The position numbers were made by a program, and so were the translations under genes. Under the pieces are notes generated by a model. It had not been told where the DNA came from. It saw only the letters and a list, made by a program, of their open reading frames with translations, and did no database searches. DNA of 28,256 bases from Lachnospiraceae bacterium UBA6998. GTDB lineage: Bacteria; Bacillota; Clostridia; Lachnospirales; Lachnospiraceae. Of the stretch, positions 1 through 8,114 are shown one piece after another; the first letter of the stretch is position 1; every line of letters begins with the position of its first letter. The stretch spans positions 1,866 to 30,121 of the forward strand of contig DJXS01000051.1 in assembly GCA_002448395.1 (NCBI GenBank), read 5' to 3'.

Positions 1-207
1 CTCGCGGGAGGAGCCGCAGCCGAAGTTCTTGCCTGCCACGATGATGTCGCCGGGCTTTATCTGTGCGGCCAGTTCAGGCCTGAGGGGCGAAAAGCCGTAG
101 GGAGCCATGTCCTTTACTGTCTTGAGTGCCAGGTACTCGGTGGGAATGATGATATCGGTGTCGATGTCGTCGCCGAGGAGCCAGACTTTACCTGTAAATT
201 GTTCCAT
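1..207 (-). CDS. LeuD-like dehydratase small subunit, second copy (partial)
   Basis: This is the N-terminal 69 codons of a swivel-domain small subunit of the isopropylmalate dehydratase/homoaconitase family; the 3' part lies outside the window. It opens with a V-W-L-L-G-D-D-I-D-T-D-I-I motif typical of LeuD. It then has T-E-Y-L-A-L, where the family carries its substrate-specificity loop, and KPGDIIVAGKNFGCGSSRE, the conserved small-subunit signature. The start is ATG at 207, with AGGAATA just upstream. It is the third gene of a minus-strand operon, 64 bp after the large subunit. It differs clearly from the other small subunit in the operon (YLAL loop rather than YLLY, different N-terminus), so it is a paralogue and not an assembly repeat. 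The exact substrate cannot be told from sequence. Confidence in the family is high; the role of a second small subunit is unknown. Confidence 0.85.
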   Translation of the reverse strand, partial: MEQFTGKVWLLGDDIDTDIIIPTEYLALKTVKDMAPYGFSPLRPELAAQIKPGDIIVAGKNFGCGSSRE

Positions 208-271
208 GATTATTCCTCTTTATAAATGACGGCGGCACAGCTGAGGCGGTGCCGCACTGCAAAAAATCGAT

Positions 272-1522
272 TTAATAGGTGTAAGGGGAGACGATCTCGC
301 CGGCAATAGCGGAAGCTGCGACAGTCGCGGCGCTTCCCAGATAGACGAAGGAGTTCTTGTCACCTGCGCGTCCCTTGAAGTTGCGGGTTCCCGTGCTGAT
401 CAGCACTTCGCCTGCGCCGATGACGCCCTGACAGCTCCCCCAGCAGACGCTGCAGTTGGGGTTCATGATCATGGCGCCGGCCTCCATGAAGATGTCGAGA
501 AGTCCCTCGCGGAGGGCCTGTCTGTAGACTTCCTGGCTTGCGGGAACGACGAGGAAGCGGACTTTGTCGGCTACCTTGTGCCCCTTGATGATCGAAGCGC
601 CCAGGCGAAGGTCTTCGATGCGGCCGTTGTTGCAGGAGCCGAGGAAGGCCTCATTGATATTTACACCCTTTACGTCGTCAACCGGTGCCAGATTGTCCAC
701 GAAGTGGGGCTTTGCGACCACAGGGACGATGGAAGAGAGGTCGATATCGAAGGTCTTTTCGAAGACAGCGTCGTCATCGCTCTTAAAGCAGGCCGCAGGC
801 TTTCTGCCGCCGTGCTCCTCAAGATAAGCGAGGGTGATGTCATCGACTTCCATGAGCGCTGTTTTGGCACCTGCCTCCACACAGAGGTTGCAGATGGAGA
901 TGCGGTCGCTCATGTTCAGGTTCTTCATGCCGTCGCCGACAAATTCCATGGCGTGATAGTTGGCGCCGTTGGCTCCGATCATGCCGATGATGGTAAGGAT
1001 CAGGTCACGTGCCGTAACGCGGTCAGCGAGCTTACCGGTGAGATTGAAGCGAAGCGTCTCGGGGACCATTACCCAGGAGCCGCCCGTCACCATACCGTAG
1101 AGATAATCCGTGCATCCGACGCCTGTTCCGAAGGCGCCGAGAGCGCCGTAAGCACATGTGTGGCTGTCCGCTCCGAAGATGAGCTGGCCGGGTACCACAT
1201 GTTTCTCGCACATGATCTGGTGACATACGCCTTCTCCTTCGTAGAAGGTTATGCTGTTATCTCTGGCAAAATCGCGCATCTTCTTCTGTGAAGCCGCCGT
1301 CTTGGGGCTGTCGCAGGGGACATTGTGGTCGACGATCCAGACGAGTTTTTCCTTGTCCGCGATCCGGGGATTACGGAGTTTATTGTACATATCGATGGTG
1401 AGATGAGTTGTTCCGTCGTTGCTCATAAGGTAGTCGAGCGTGACGGTGTGGATCTCACCGGCCTTGACGGCTGTGACGCCTGCGGCGCGGGCGATGATCT
1501 TTTCAGCGATTGTCATTCCCAT
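272..1522 (-). CDS. LeuC/homoaconitase-type dehydratase large subunit
   Basis: Large [4Fe-4S] subunit of an isopropylmalate/homoaconitate-type hydro-lyase, about 416 residues, the size of the short LeuC/HacA class. Visible landmarks are VDHNVPCDSPKTA near residue 65, GADSHTCAYGALGAFGTGVG near 117, the first cluster cysteine in GSCNNGR (Cys297), and the pair in NPNCSVCWG (Cys357 and Cys360). I start at ATG 1522, because GGAGG lies 8 bp upstream and the protein then begins MGMTIAEK as in the family. A longer in-frame start at 1561 would add 13 residues without a good ribosome site. The reaction is a stereospecific dehydration/hydration of a hydroxy-dicarboxylic acid in the cytosol. The C-S-V-C-W-G motif departs from the usual C-G-P-C-L-G, and leuA and leuB are not seen nearby. 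Leucine synthesis is therefore only one possibility; homoaconitate, citramalate or dimethylmalate-type substrates are others. Confidence 0.88.
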   Translation of the reverse strand: MGMTIAEKIIARAAGVTAVKAGEIHTVTLDYLMSNDGTTHLTIDMYNKLRNPRIADKEKLVWIVDHNVPCDSPKTAASQKKMRDFARDNSITFYEGEGVCHQIMCEKHVVPGQLIFGADSHTCAYGALGAFGTGVGCTDYLYGMVTGGSWVMVPETLRFNLTGKLADRVTARDLILTIIGMIGANGANYHAMEFVGDGMKNLNMSDRISICNLCVEAGAKTALMEVDDITLAYLEEHGGRKPAACFKSDDDAVFEKTFDIDLSSIVPVVAKPHFVDNLAPVDDVKGVNINEAFLGSCNNGRIEDLRLGASIIKGHKVADKVRFLVVPASQEVYRQALREGLLDIFMEAGAMIMNPNCSVCWGSCQGVIGAGEVLISTGTRNFKGRAGDKNSFVYLGSAATVAASAIAGEIVSPYTY

Positions 1523-1557
1523 AGTGGTTTCCTCCATACCGAATATTACCGGGGTGA

Positions 1558-2028
1558 TCACATTTCATCCAAAGAACTGATCAGGCCGCCCTGGTCAAGG
1601 ATCTTCTGAAGATGAACGGGGAGCCTGGTGCAGGAGAAGGTCTGATCCCCGAAGGTCACGATGCCTTTCTCCATATCCAGCTCAATCTCGTCGCCTGTCC
1701 TGACTGCGTCATAGAGGCCGTCGCAGACAATGGCGGGAAGGCCGATATTGATGGAATTTCTGTAGAAGATCCTGGCGAAGGAAGGCGCCAGAACGGCACG
1801 AACGCCCAGTGCCTTGAGGACAGCGGGGGCCTGTTCGCGGGAAGAGCCGCAGCCGAAATTGCTGTCCGCGACGACATAATCGCCGGGCTTTACATCAGAT
1901 GCGAAATTTGCATCCAGAGATTCGAATGTGTGAGCTTTCATTTCATCCACAGTAGGATAGAGAAGATACTGGGAAGCGATGATCTGATCGGTGTCCACAT
2001 CTTTGTTAAAACGGAATACTTTACCCAT
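1558..2028 (-). CDS. LeuD-like dehydratase small subunit, first copy
   Basis: A 156-residue swivel-domain subunit that pairs with a LeuC-type large subunit to form the active site. It shows DVDTDQIIASQYLLYP at residues 10-25, where the family's specificity loop falls (YLLY). KPGDYVVADSNFGCGSSREQAP follows around residues 47-68, then a conserved LAPSFARIFYRNSINIGLP stretch. The length is normal for the compact LeuD/HacB class. The start at 2028 has AAGGAG 7 bp upstream. It is the first gene of the minus-strand operon and is followed directly by the large subunit. It carries a different loop from the second small subunit at the window edge, so one large subunit may be shared by two small subunits. 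Confidence 0.88.
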   Translation of the reverse strand: MGKVFRFNKDVDTDQIIASQYLLYPTVDEMKAHTFESLDANFASDVKPGDYVVADSNFGCGSSREQAPAVLKALGVRAVLAPSFARIFYRNSINIGLPAIVCDGLYDAVRTGDEIELDMEKGIVTFGDQTFSCTRLPVHLQKILDQGGLISSLDEM

Positions 2029-2064
2029 AGAAGCGCTCCTTTTCGTATATTTGTGCGTTGTTTT

Positions 2065-2093
2065 ATATTAACACATTACGGAAGCGTTGGGAA
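2065..2093 (-). promoter_or_regulatory. Probable SigA promoter of the dehydratase operon
   Basis: On the minus strand, TTCCCA (2088-2093) and TAATAT (2065-2070) are 17 bp apart, and a TGT precedes the -10 box (extended -10). The -35 box is only a 4/6 match. It lies about 37 bp upstream of the first small-subunit start and back to back with the ruvA promoter. Confidence 0.45.
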
Positions 2094-2142
2094 CTTTGGA
2101 ACTGCCGGTGCCGGGTTGTATTGATTCGGGAGACAGTGGTAT

Positions 2143-2171
2143 TTGTCAAAGGATTGCCGCGGATGTATAAT
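2143..2171 (+). promoter_or_regulatory. Strong SigA promoter of ruvAB
   Basis: TTGTCA (2143-2148) and a perfect TATAAT (2166-2171) with the ideal 17-bp spacer. Transcription should start near 2178, giving a leader of about 30 nt before the ruvA start at 2209. This also argues against any ruvA start codon upstream of 2178. Confidence 0.85.
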
Positions 2172-2208
2172 GAAATTTACATTACTTGCTTCAAGGAGCG
2201 TGTTTTTA

Positions 2209-2877
2209 ATGATTGCATTTTTAAGAGGGTATGTCGCAGCTCTGTATGAGGGGACTGCGGTAATAGATGTCGGAGGTATCGGATACGAGGTGCGGGTTGC
2301 CGGCGAGACGGTTCAGAGGCTGGCTGCCGCAGGGCGCGATGAGGAAGTCCTGGTCTACACTTATACTTACCTGCGGGAGGACCAGATCGCGCTGTACGGG
2401 TTTATGTCCAGAGAAGACCTGGAACTCTTTAAGCTCCTGATCACGGTGAGCGGGATCGGTCCTAAGGGCGGACTTGCGCTTCTGAGTGTGGGAACTGCGG
2501 ACGATCTGCGCTTCGCGATCATGACCGGAGATTCCAAGATGATCTCAAGGGCACCGGGCATCGGCAAGAAGACTGCTGAGAGGGTGATCATTGACCTCAG
2601 GGACAAGGTGTCGGGCATGCGCGACGCGGAAATGCTCGCTATAGCGGCAGGAAATGCGGGAATTTCGGGAGCAGGCGGATTTGACGCGGGAGCAGCCGGC
2701 TCTGTCAGCGGACAGGACAGCGCCTCTGAGGAAGCCATAGAAGCCCTCACTGCACTCGGTTACTCCAGAGCAGAGGCAGCCAAGGCAGTCCGCGCCTGCA
2801 AAGAGGACGCGCAGAAGGAGCAGAAGGAACTGGCCGATACGGAGAGCATCCTCAAGGCTGCGCTGCGCTATCTGTAA
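2209..2877 (+). CDS. ruvA: Holliday junction DNA helicase subunit RuvA
   Basis: RuvA tetramers bind the four-way Holliday junction and load the RuvB motor for branch migration. The 222-residue protein has the N-terminal OB-fold (MIAFLRGYVAALYEG through about residue 65). Two helix-hairpin-helix motifs follow, GIGPKGGLALLS near 82 and APGIGKKTAERV near 115. A Gly/Ala/Ser-rich linker covers about 145-172, and the C-terminal RuvB-contact domain (EAIEALTALGYSRAEAAKAV) ends the protein. The start at 2209 matches the family N-terminus, has AAGGAG about 10 bp upstream, and lies just behind the promoter. It is about 20 residues longer than most RuvA proteins, and the extra length is in the flexible linker. 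It is the first gene of the ruvA-ruvB-zapA run. Confidence 0.96.
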   Translation: MIAFLRGYVAALYEGTAVIDVGGIGYEVRVAGETVQRLAAAGRDEEVLVYTYTYLREDQIALYGFMSREDLELFKLLITVSGIGPKGGLALLSVGTADDLRFAIMTGDSKMISRAPGIGKKTAERVIIDLRDKVSGMRDAEMLAIAAGNAGISGAGGFDAGAAGSVSGQDSASEEAIEALTALGYSRAEAAKAVRACKEDAQKEQKELADTESILKAALRYL

Positions 2878-2928
2878 ACGGATACACCCGGCGGGAAAGA
2901 TCAAGGAGCGGAATTCGGATATAAGCTT

Positions 2929-3930
2929 ATGCAGAGAAGAACGATAGAAACCAATTTTACGGAAGAAGACAGCCGAATTGAGGGTACTCTGAGGCCTCAG
3001 CGGCTCAGTGAATATATAGGACAGAGCAAGATCAAGGAGAGCCTCGGGATCTCCATCGCGGCGGCCAAACAGAGGGGAGAGCCTTTGGACCACCTGCTCT
3101 TTTACGGTCCTCCCGGACTTGGCAAGACGACGATCTCGGGGATCATTGCCAATGAGATGGGAGTGAACATCAGAGTCACCAGCGGACCCGCGATCGAGAA
3201 GCCGGGCGAAATGGCGGCGATCCTCAATGGCCTTAAGGAGAACGACATCCTGTTCGTCGACGAGATCCACCGCCTCAACAAGCAGGTGGAAGAGGTGCTG
3301 TATCCGGCCATGGAAGATTTTGCCATCGATATCCTGATCGGTAAGGGCGCGACGGCCAAGTCCATCCGACTGGAGCTGCCCAGATTTACGCTGATAGGCG
3401 CGACGACGAGGGCGGGACTGCTCTCGGCCCCTTTAAGAGACAGGTTCGGAGAGATCCACAGGCTGGAATTCTATAATACCGGGGAACTCAAACAGATCGT
3501 TAAGGCCAGCGCGAAGAAGCTGCGGGTGCCCATTGACGACGAGGGCGCCCTGGAACTGGCCCGCAGGAGCCGCGGCACGCCGAGACTGGCCAACAGGATC
3601 CTTAAGCGTGTCAGGGATTACGCCCAGGTCAGATACGACGGAAAGATCACACTTGATATCGCGCGCACGGCGCTGGATCTTATGGATGTGGACCGTATGG
3701 GACTGGACAGGGCGGACAGGAATTTCCTCTATACCCTGATCGAGAAGTTCGGGGGAGGACCGGCAGGCCTGGATACGCTGGCCGCAGCCATCGGGGAGGA
3801 TTCCGGGACCCTGGAAGACCTGGTGGAACCTTACCTTCTTCAGAACGGGCTGATCAACAGGACGCCCAGAGGAAGGGTCGCAACGCGGGAGGCCTATACA
3901 CATCTTGGATTCCCGTACATGGAGGACTAA
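2929..3930 (+). CDS. ruvB: Holliday junction branch migration ATPase RuvB
   Basis: Hexameric AAA+ motor that pumps DNA through the RuvA-bound junction. At 333 residues it has the usual length. Motifs: Walker A GPPGLGKT at residues 60-67, Walker B DEIH at 111-114, the sensor-1/arginine-finger stretch [19 protein letters not shown] near 163, and a C-terminal winged-helix part ending in [19 protein letters not shown]. The gap to ruvA is 51 bp. The best Shine-Dalgarno-like sequence, AAGGAG at 2903-2908, is about 20 bp from the ATG, so initiation may be modest or coupled to ruvA. No alternative in-frame start fits better. Confidence 0.97.
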   Translation: MQRRTIETNFTEEDSRIEGTLRPQRLSEYIGQSKIKESLGISIAAAKQRGEPLDHLLFYGPPGLGKTTISGIIANEMGVNIRVTSGPAIEKPGEMAAILNGLKENDILFVDEIHRLNKQVEEVLYPAMEDFAIDILIGKGATAKSIRLELPRFTLIGATTRAGLLSAPLRDRFGEIHRLEFYNTGELKQIVKASAKKLRVPIDDEGALELARRSRGTPRLANRILKRVRDYAQVRYDGKITLDIARTALDLMDVDRMGLDRADRNFLYTLIEKFGGGPAGLDTLAAAIGEDSGTLEDLVEPYLLQNGLINRTPRGRVATREAYTHLGFPYMED

Positions 3931-3936
3931 GACGGT

Positions 3937-4269
3937 ATGAATGAAAAGACTGATGCACAGGTAGTGATCGGAGGCAGAACTTACACCCTCAGCGGATATG
4001 AGAGCGAGGAGTATCTTCTGAGAGTAGCCGAGTATCTCAATGGTAAGATCGACGAGCTCAGGGCCGACCCGGATTACGGGAAACTGCCGGTGGATATGAG
4101 ACAGCTCCTTCTCAATCTCAATATCGCGGACGACTATTTCAAAGCCGTCGCGAAAAATGAGGAGCTGCAAGGCCTTGTTGACAAAAAAGAGAATGATCTC
4201 TATGATATCAAACACGAACTCGTGGCAGCGCAGATGAAGCTTCAGAGCGCTGAGAAGAAGAAAAAATAG
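3937..4269 (+). CDS. zapA: Cell division protein ZapA
   Basis: Small FtsZ-ring-associated protein of 110 residues that bundles FtsZ protofilaments at midcell. It has the ZapA pattern: a short beta-rich N-terminus (QVVIGGRTYTLSGYESEEYL), an NGKIDEL segment, then LLLNLNIADDYFKA and a long C-terminal coiled coil ending in a lysine run. It starts 7 bp after the ruvB stop with GGAGG 11 bp upstream, so it is probably in the ruvAB transcript. The neighbouring SEDS and PBP genes fit a division or wall-growth context. The family is short and divergent, so the call rests partly on position. Confidence 0.82.
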   Translation: MNEKTDAQVVIGGRTYTLSGYESEEYLLRVAEYLNGKIDELRADPDYGKLPVDMRQLLLNLNIADDYFKAVAKNEELQGLVDKKENDLYDIKHELVAAQMKLQSAEKKKK

Positions 4270-4281
4270 GAGACAGATCCA

Positions 4282-6543
4282 ATGACGAGCGGCAGGACGA
4301 AACTTCCTGAACTGCTGGCGCCTGCCGGCAGCAGGAAAGCATTTCTTGGCGCGCTGAAGGCCGGCGCGGACGCGGTCTATCTGGGCGGAGAGAAATTCGG
4401 CGCCAGAGCGTATGCGGAGAACTTTACACAGGAAGATATCATAAGATCGATCCGGGAAGCCCATATTTTCGGCAGGAAGGTGTACCTCACACTGAATGTC
4501 CTGACCAAGGAGAGCGAGCTTGAGGAGACGGTGGATTTTGCCATAAAGCTGTACAGAGAGGGGCTGGACGGCGTGATCGTACAGGACCTGGGAGTCCTTA
4601 AGGTGCTCCATGAGCGCTGTCCCGGACTGGAACTGCATGCCTCCACGCAGCTGTCCTCATCAGCGCCGGAATCGGTGCGCTTTCTCAAGGAACTCGGAGT
4701 CCGCAGGGTCGTACCGGCCAGGGAACTCTCCCTGGAGGAGATCAGGACCATTAAGCGGGAAGAGCCGGTGGAAGTGGAAAGCTTTATTCACGGCGCCATG
4801 TGCTATTCCTATTCGGGGCGCTGCCTGCTCTCAAGCTTTCTGGGCGGAAGGAGCGGCAACCGGGGAAGATGCGCGGGAACATGCCGGCTTCCTTACAGGA
4901 TCCTGGACGAGGAGGGCAGGGAAGCCGGCCTCGGGAAGGGCAAAGAGCACTATCCGCTTTCTATGAGAGACCTCTGTGTTTTGGAAATCCTCCCCGACCT
5001 CATTGACGCGGGGATCGATTCTTTCAAAATAGAGGGCAGAATGAAGAGCCCCCACTATGCGGCGGGGGTAACCGCGCTCTACAGAAAGTATATTGACTAC
5101 TACCTGGAGTGGGACGCGGCAGGACGGAAAAAACCGTGGAAGATCGAAGCGGAGGACATGAGGAGACTGAAATCCCTGTATCTTCGCGCCGACCTGAGCA
5201 CGGGCTATTATTATAAGAGAAACGGAAAAGAACTGCTGACCATCACAAAGCCCGGTTACGCCGGGACCGATGACGGGCTCCTTGAGGAGATCGAAGAGAA
5301 ATACCTCAGAGAGACCGCCAAAAGACCGCTCCTCGGCAGTGCGGTCTTCAGGCCGGGAGAAGCGGCGAGGATCACTGTGACGGCTCCTCCCCTTAATGGC
5401 AGCGAAGCGGCTGTTACGGCAGAGGTGACGGGAGAGATCGTCCAAACCGCCGACAAACGCCCGATGCAGGCGCAGGAGATCGAGAGGCGTCTGAGAAAGA
5501 CCGGGGATTCTCTCTTTGAATTTGACACGCTGGAAGTGGAGGTGGAAGGGAATGTTTTTCTCCCTGTCGCTTCCCTGAACGCGCTCAGACGGGACGCGCT
5601 GGGAGCGCTGGAGGAGAAGATCCTCGAAAGCACAGCTAAGCCGGTAGGAACCGAATTTGTCACAGAAACCGCTTTTACGGGCGCCGATAAGCAAAGTGCG
5701 GATGTTTCAGAACGCAAAGCGGACGGAACAGAACCCGATACAGACCGGAGAAATCCGGAAGTGTGGGCCCAGGTCACAACTGCCGGGCAGTTCAGGGCCG
5801 CCTTAAGATGCGGGATTCAGAACATAATTGTGGAAGAAACTCCACAGATCATGGAGATCCTTACGCAGGAGGAGCGGGCGCAGTGCCTGATCGCCTTGCC
5901 CCACGTATGCCGTACCGGCAGCAGGGACAGAGTAAGGAAACTCGCCGGAATGGGATTTCGCGGCGTGATGGCAAGAAATCCCGAGGAGATCGATATTTTG
6001 CGGCAGATCCGCTATGAGGGGCTTGTCGTCGGCGACGGTTCTCTGTATCAGTGGAACACGGAAGCAAGGGATCTTCTCCTCAAAGACTGCGATAAACTCA
6101 GCCTTGGCTGGGAGCTTTCCTCAAGGGACATGATCCCTCTCATGAAAGATGCCGCAGACCGGCAGCTTCTGCAGGTATACGGCAGGATCCCGATGATGGT
6201 CACCGCCGGATGCGTGAAGAAAACGGCCGGAATGTGCAGCCACAGGGAGCAGGGATTCTTTGCCCTCGAGGACCGCAAGGGAATGCGCTTCCCGGTCCGC
6301 TGCATCTGCGGACACTGCTGCAACGTGATCTATAACAGCCTTCCGCTTTCCCTGCACAGTTTTGTGAAAAAAGGGGATCCGGTGATCAGCGAAGCCTCAG
6401 GGTGGATCTGCGCGTTCACGACGGAAAGCGGCTCCGAGACGGAGGAGATCCTTCGCTGGTACCGTTCGGGAGGCGAAGATACGGATGCGCAGCAGGTATT
6501 TGGGGAATACACTACCGGTCATTACCGCAAGAGCGCTCTCTGA
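4282..6543 (+). CDS. U32 family protein, RlhA-like 23S rRNA hydroxylation factor
   Basis: A 753-residue U32 peptidase-family protein. The N-terminus PELLAPAGSRKAFLGALKAG and the catalytic-barrel signature around residues 167-205 are classic. Four cysteines (Cys174, 181, 197, 201) form the quartet that binds an iron-sulfur cluster in this family. The long form with an extra middle domain resembles E. coli RlhA, needed for hydroxylation of 23S rRNA C2501; the short tRNA-modifying TrhP forms are about 300-450 residues. More cysteine pairs occur near the C-terminus (CVKKTAGMC and CICGHC), which could be a second metal site. The stretch at about 455-490 is acidic and low in complexity, likely an interdomain linker. 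The start has AGGAGA 8 bp upstream. It lies 12 bp after zapA in the same operon. The peptidase name is historical; rRNA modification is inferred from family size and layout. Confidence 0.85.
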   Translation: MTSGRTKLPELLAPAGSRKAFLGALKAGADAVYLGGEKFGARAYAENFTQEDIIRSIREAHIFGRKVYLTLNVLTKESELEETVDFAIKLYREGLDGVIVQDLGVLKVLHERCPGLELHASTQLSSSAPESVRFLKELGVRRVVPARELSLEEIRTIKREEPVEVESFIHGAMCYSYSGRCLLSSFLGGRSGNRGRCAGTCRLPYRILDEEGREAGLGKGKEHYPLSMRDLCVLEILPDLIDAGIDSFKIEGRMKSPHYAAGVTALYRKYIDYYLEWDAAGRKKPWKIEAEDMRRLKSLYLRADLSTGYYYKRNGKELLTITKPGYAGTDDGLLEEIEEKYLRETAKRPLLGSAVFRPGEAARITVTAPPLNGSEAAVTAEVTGEIVQTADKRPMQAQEIERRLRKTGDSLFEFDTLEVEVEGNVFLPVASLNALRRDALGALEEKILESTAKPVGTEFVTETAFTGADKQSADVSERKADGTEPDTDRRNPEVWAQVTTAGQFRAALRCGIQNIIVEETPQIMEILTQEERAQCLIALPHVCRTGSRDRVRKLAGMGFRGVMARNPEEIDILRQIRYEGLVVGDGSLYQWNTEARDLLLKDCDKLSLGWELSSRDMIPLMKDAADRQLLQVYGRIPMMVTAGCVKKTAGMCSHREQGFFALEDRKGMRFPVRCICGHCCNVIYNSLPLSLHSFVKKGDPVISEASGWICAFTTESGSETEEILRWYRSGGEDTDAQQVFGEYTTGHYRKSAL

Positions 6544-6594
6544 TGACGGCTCATTACTATAGTACGGATTTCACTGTTTAAAGGAGGTGAAGAA

Positions 6595-8100
6595 ATGCAG
6601 GCCTACGCAGTTTCATACAGTAAATATATGATCGCGGCCTCCATGGTTCTTTACACATTTCTCGCCTATGTGGCTCTGCCTTCGGGAAAAGACGTGCGGC
6701 GCACCTGCGAGACTCTGCAGAGGCTGTGCCTCGGAGTCTTTACGATCAACGCCTATCTCACAATGGCGATCCTTGCCGGAGACGAGTATATCTTTACATT
6801 CGGCATCCTGCAGCTTTTGATCGTCCTTGGGGCATCTCTGCTCTACAGGACTCTCTATAAAAGCGCCAATATGCTCATGATCAACAATATCATGATGCTC
6901 CTGAGCATCGGACTGGTCATGATCACAAGGATCAACCAGGCCAAGGCGCAGAAACAGCTTCTGATCTCGCTTGCCGGCATGGTATTTCTCATGGTGATCC
7001 CGCTCCTGCGCAGCAGGTTCGACTCTCTGCGTAAAGGAACTTATTTCTACGGGATCCTGGGGATCGCGTCGCTGGGCGCGGTACTGCTGCTAGGCGCGAT
7101 CACGAACGGCTCCAAGATCAGCTTCACTATTGCCGGAATGACCTTCCAGCCCAGTGAATTTGTCAAAATATTGTTTATTCTCTTCATGGCAAGCGCCATG
7201 TGCGAGGAGAACAGCAAGTCTCACATCGCGATCCTTACGGCCGCGGCTCTGGCCCATGTGGGGATCCTGGTGCTGTCAAGAGACCTGGGCAGCGCGCTGA
7301 TCTTCTTTGTGATCTATCTGACACTGCTTTTTCTGTCGACCGGAAACTGGAATATTCTGGCAGGCGGACTCTTGCTGGGAATGATCACAGCTGTGATATG
7401 CTTCTTCCTGTTTTCACACGTAAGAGTAAGGGTGCAGGTATTTCTGGATCCCTGGACCAGTATTGACGGAAACGGCTATCAGATCACGCAGGCCCTGTTC
7501 GCTCTTAGTTTCGGAGGACTGTTCGGAGCGGGACTCATGCAGGGAATGCCCTCCAGTATTCCTTTCGTGGAATCTGACTTCATTTTCGCAGCGATCGTGG
7601 AAGAGATGGGCATCCTGTTCGGCATCTGCCTGATCCTTCTGTGCCTCAATATTTTTACGGATTTCCTTCTGCTTGCGGGAAGTTATTCCAACAAATTCTA
7701 CAGGCTCTACATTTTTGGGACTGCTATCGCCTTTATTTTCCAGGCTTTTCTGACGATCGGCGGGGAAGTGAAGTTCATTCCCCTGACCGGTGTGACACTG
7801 CCGCTTGTGAGCTACGGAGGAAGTTCGGTGCTCGCAACCTTTATCATGTTCGGCATTGTGGGGGCGATCTTCCTTCTGCAGGAGGAGCGGCTCGAGAGAT
7901 TCCGCCAGCGTTACGAGTCGGAACACAGCGCGGACAGGAGCAGGCTTTACGAGGACGCAGCCAGAGCGAAGGAATCGGGCGGATATCGCAACGACAACGG
8001 TCAGGGAAGCGCGGATCAGGATTTCTACAAGGATTTCAAAGGAGTTCCCATCTATGATCCGAGCAAGGATTATGAGAATATGAACCGTTTTGACGTCTGA
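6595..8100 (+). CDS. SEDS peptidoglycan glycosyltransferase (RodA/FtsW family)
   Basis: Polytopic membrane enzyme that polymerises lipid II glycan strands together with a partner class B PBP. The 501-residue protein has about ten hydrophobic segments. Family signatures include AGMTFQPSEFVKILFILFMA, a GYQITQALFALSFGGLFGAGL motif, the ESDFIFAAIVEEMG motif (around residue 325), and the C-terminal TLPLVSYGGSSVLATF signature. A hydrophilic tail of about 70 residues follows the last helix. A near-perfect AAGGAGGTGA lies 4 bp before the ATG. The pbp gene follows after 14 bp, the rodA-pbpA arrangement also known from actinobacteria and many Clostridia. RodA versus FtsW cannot be settled by eye, but pairing with this PBP makes an elongation or sporulation role more likely than the canonical FtsW. 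Confidence 0.92.
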   Translation: MQAYAVSYSKYMIAASMVLYTFLAYVALPSGKDVRRTCETLQRLCLGVFTINAYLTMAILAGDEYIFTFGILQLLIVLGASLLYRTLYKSANMLMINNIMMLLSIGLVMITRINQAKAQKQLLISLAGMVFLMVIPLLRSRFDSLRKGTYFYGILGIASLGAVLLLGAITNGSKISFTIAGMTFQPSEFVKILFILFMASAMCEENSKSHIAILTAAALAHVGILVLSRDLGSALIFFVIYLTLLFLSTGNWNILAGGLLLGMITAVICFFLFSHVRVRVQVFLDPWTSIDGNGYQITQALFALSFGGLFGAGLMQGMPSSIPFVESDFIFAAIVEEMGILFGICLILLCLNIFTDFLLLAGSYSNKFYRLYIFGTAIAFIFQAFLTIGGEVKFIPLTGVTLPLVSYGGSSVLATFIMFGIVGAIFLLQEERLERFRQRYESEHSADRSRLYEDAARAKESGGYRNDNGQGSADQDFYKDFKGVPIYDPSKDYENMNRFDV

Positions 8101-8114
8101 CAGAGGGTCTTATA

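Noticed and set aside
578..1291. 237-codon plus-strand open frame across the LeuC-like gene
   Set aside because: It is the antisense shadow of a clear dehydratase gene, with no ribosome site and no recognisable protein.
2143..2208. Longer RuvA starting at 2143
   Set aside because: The added residues are not family-like and would lie on the promoter itself.
3433..4638. 401-codon minus-strand open frame over ruvB, zapA and the U32 gene
   Set aside because: It spans three real genes on the other strand and has no family features.
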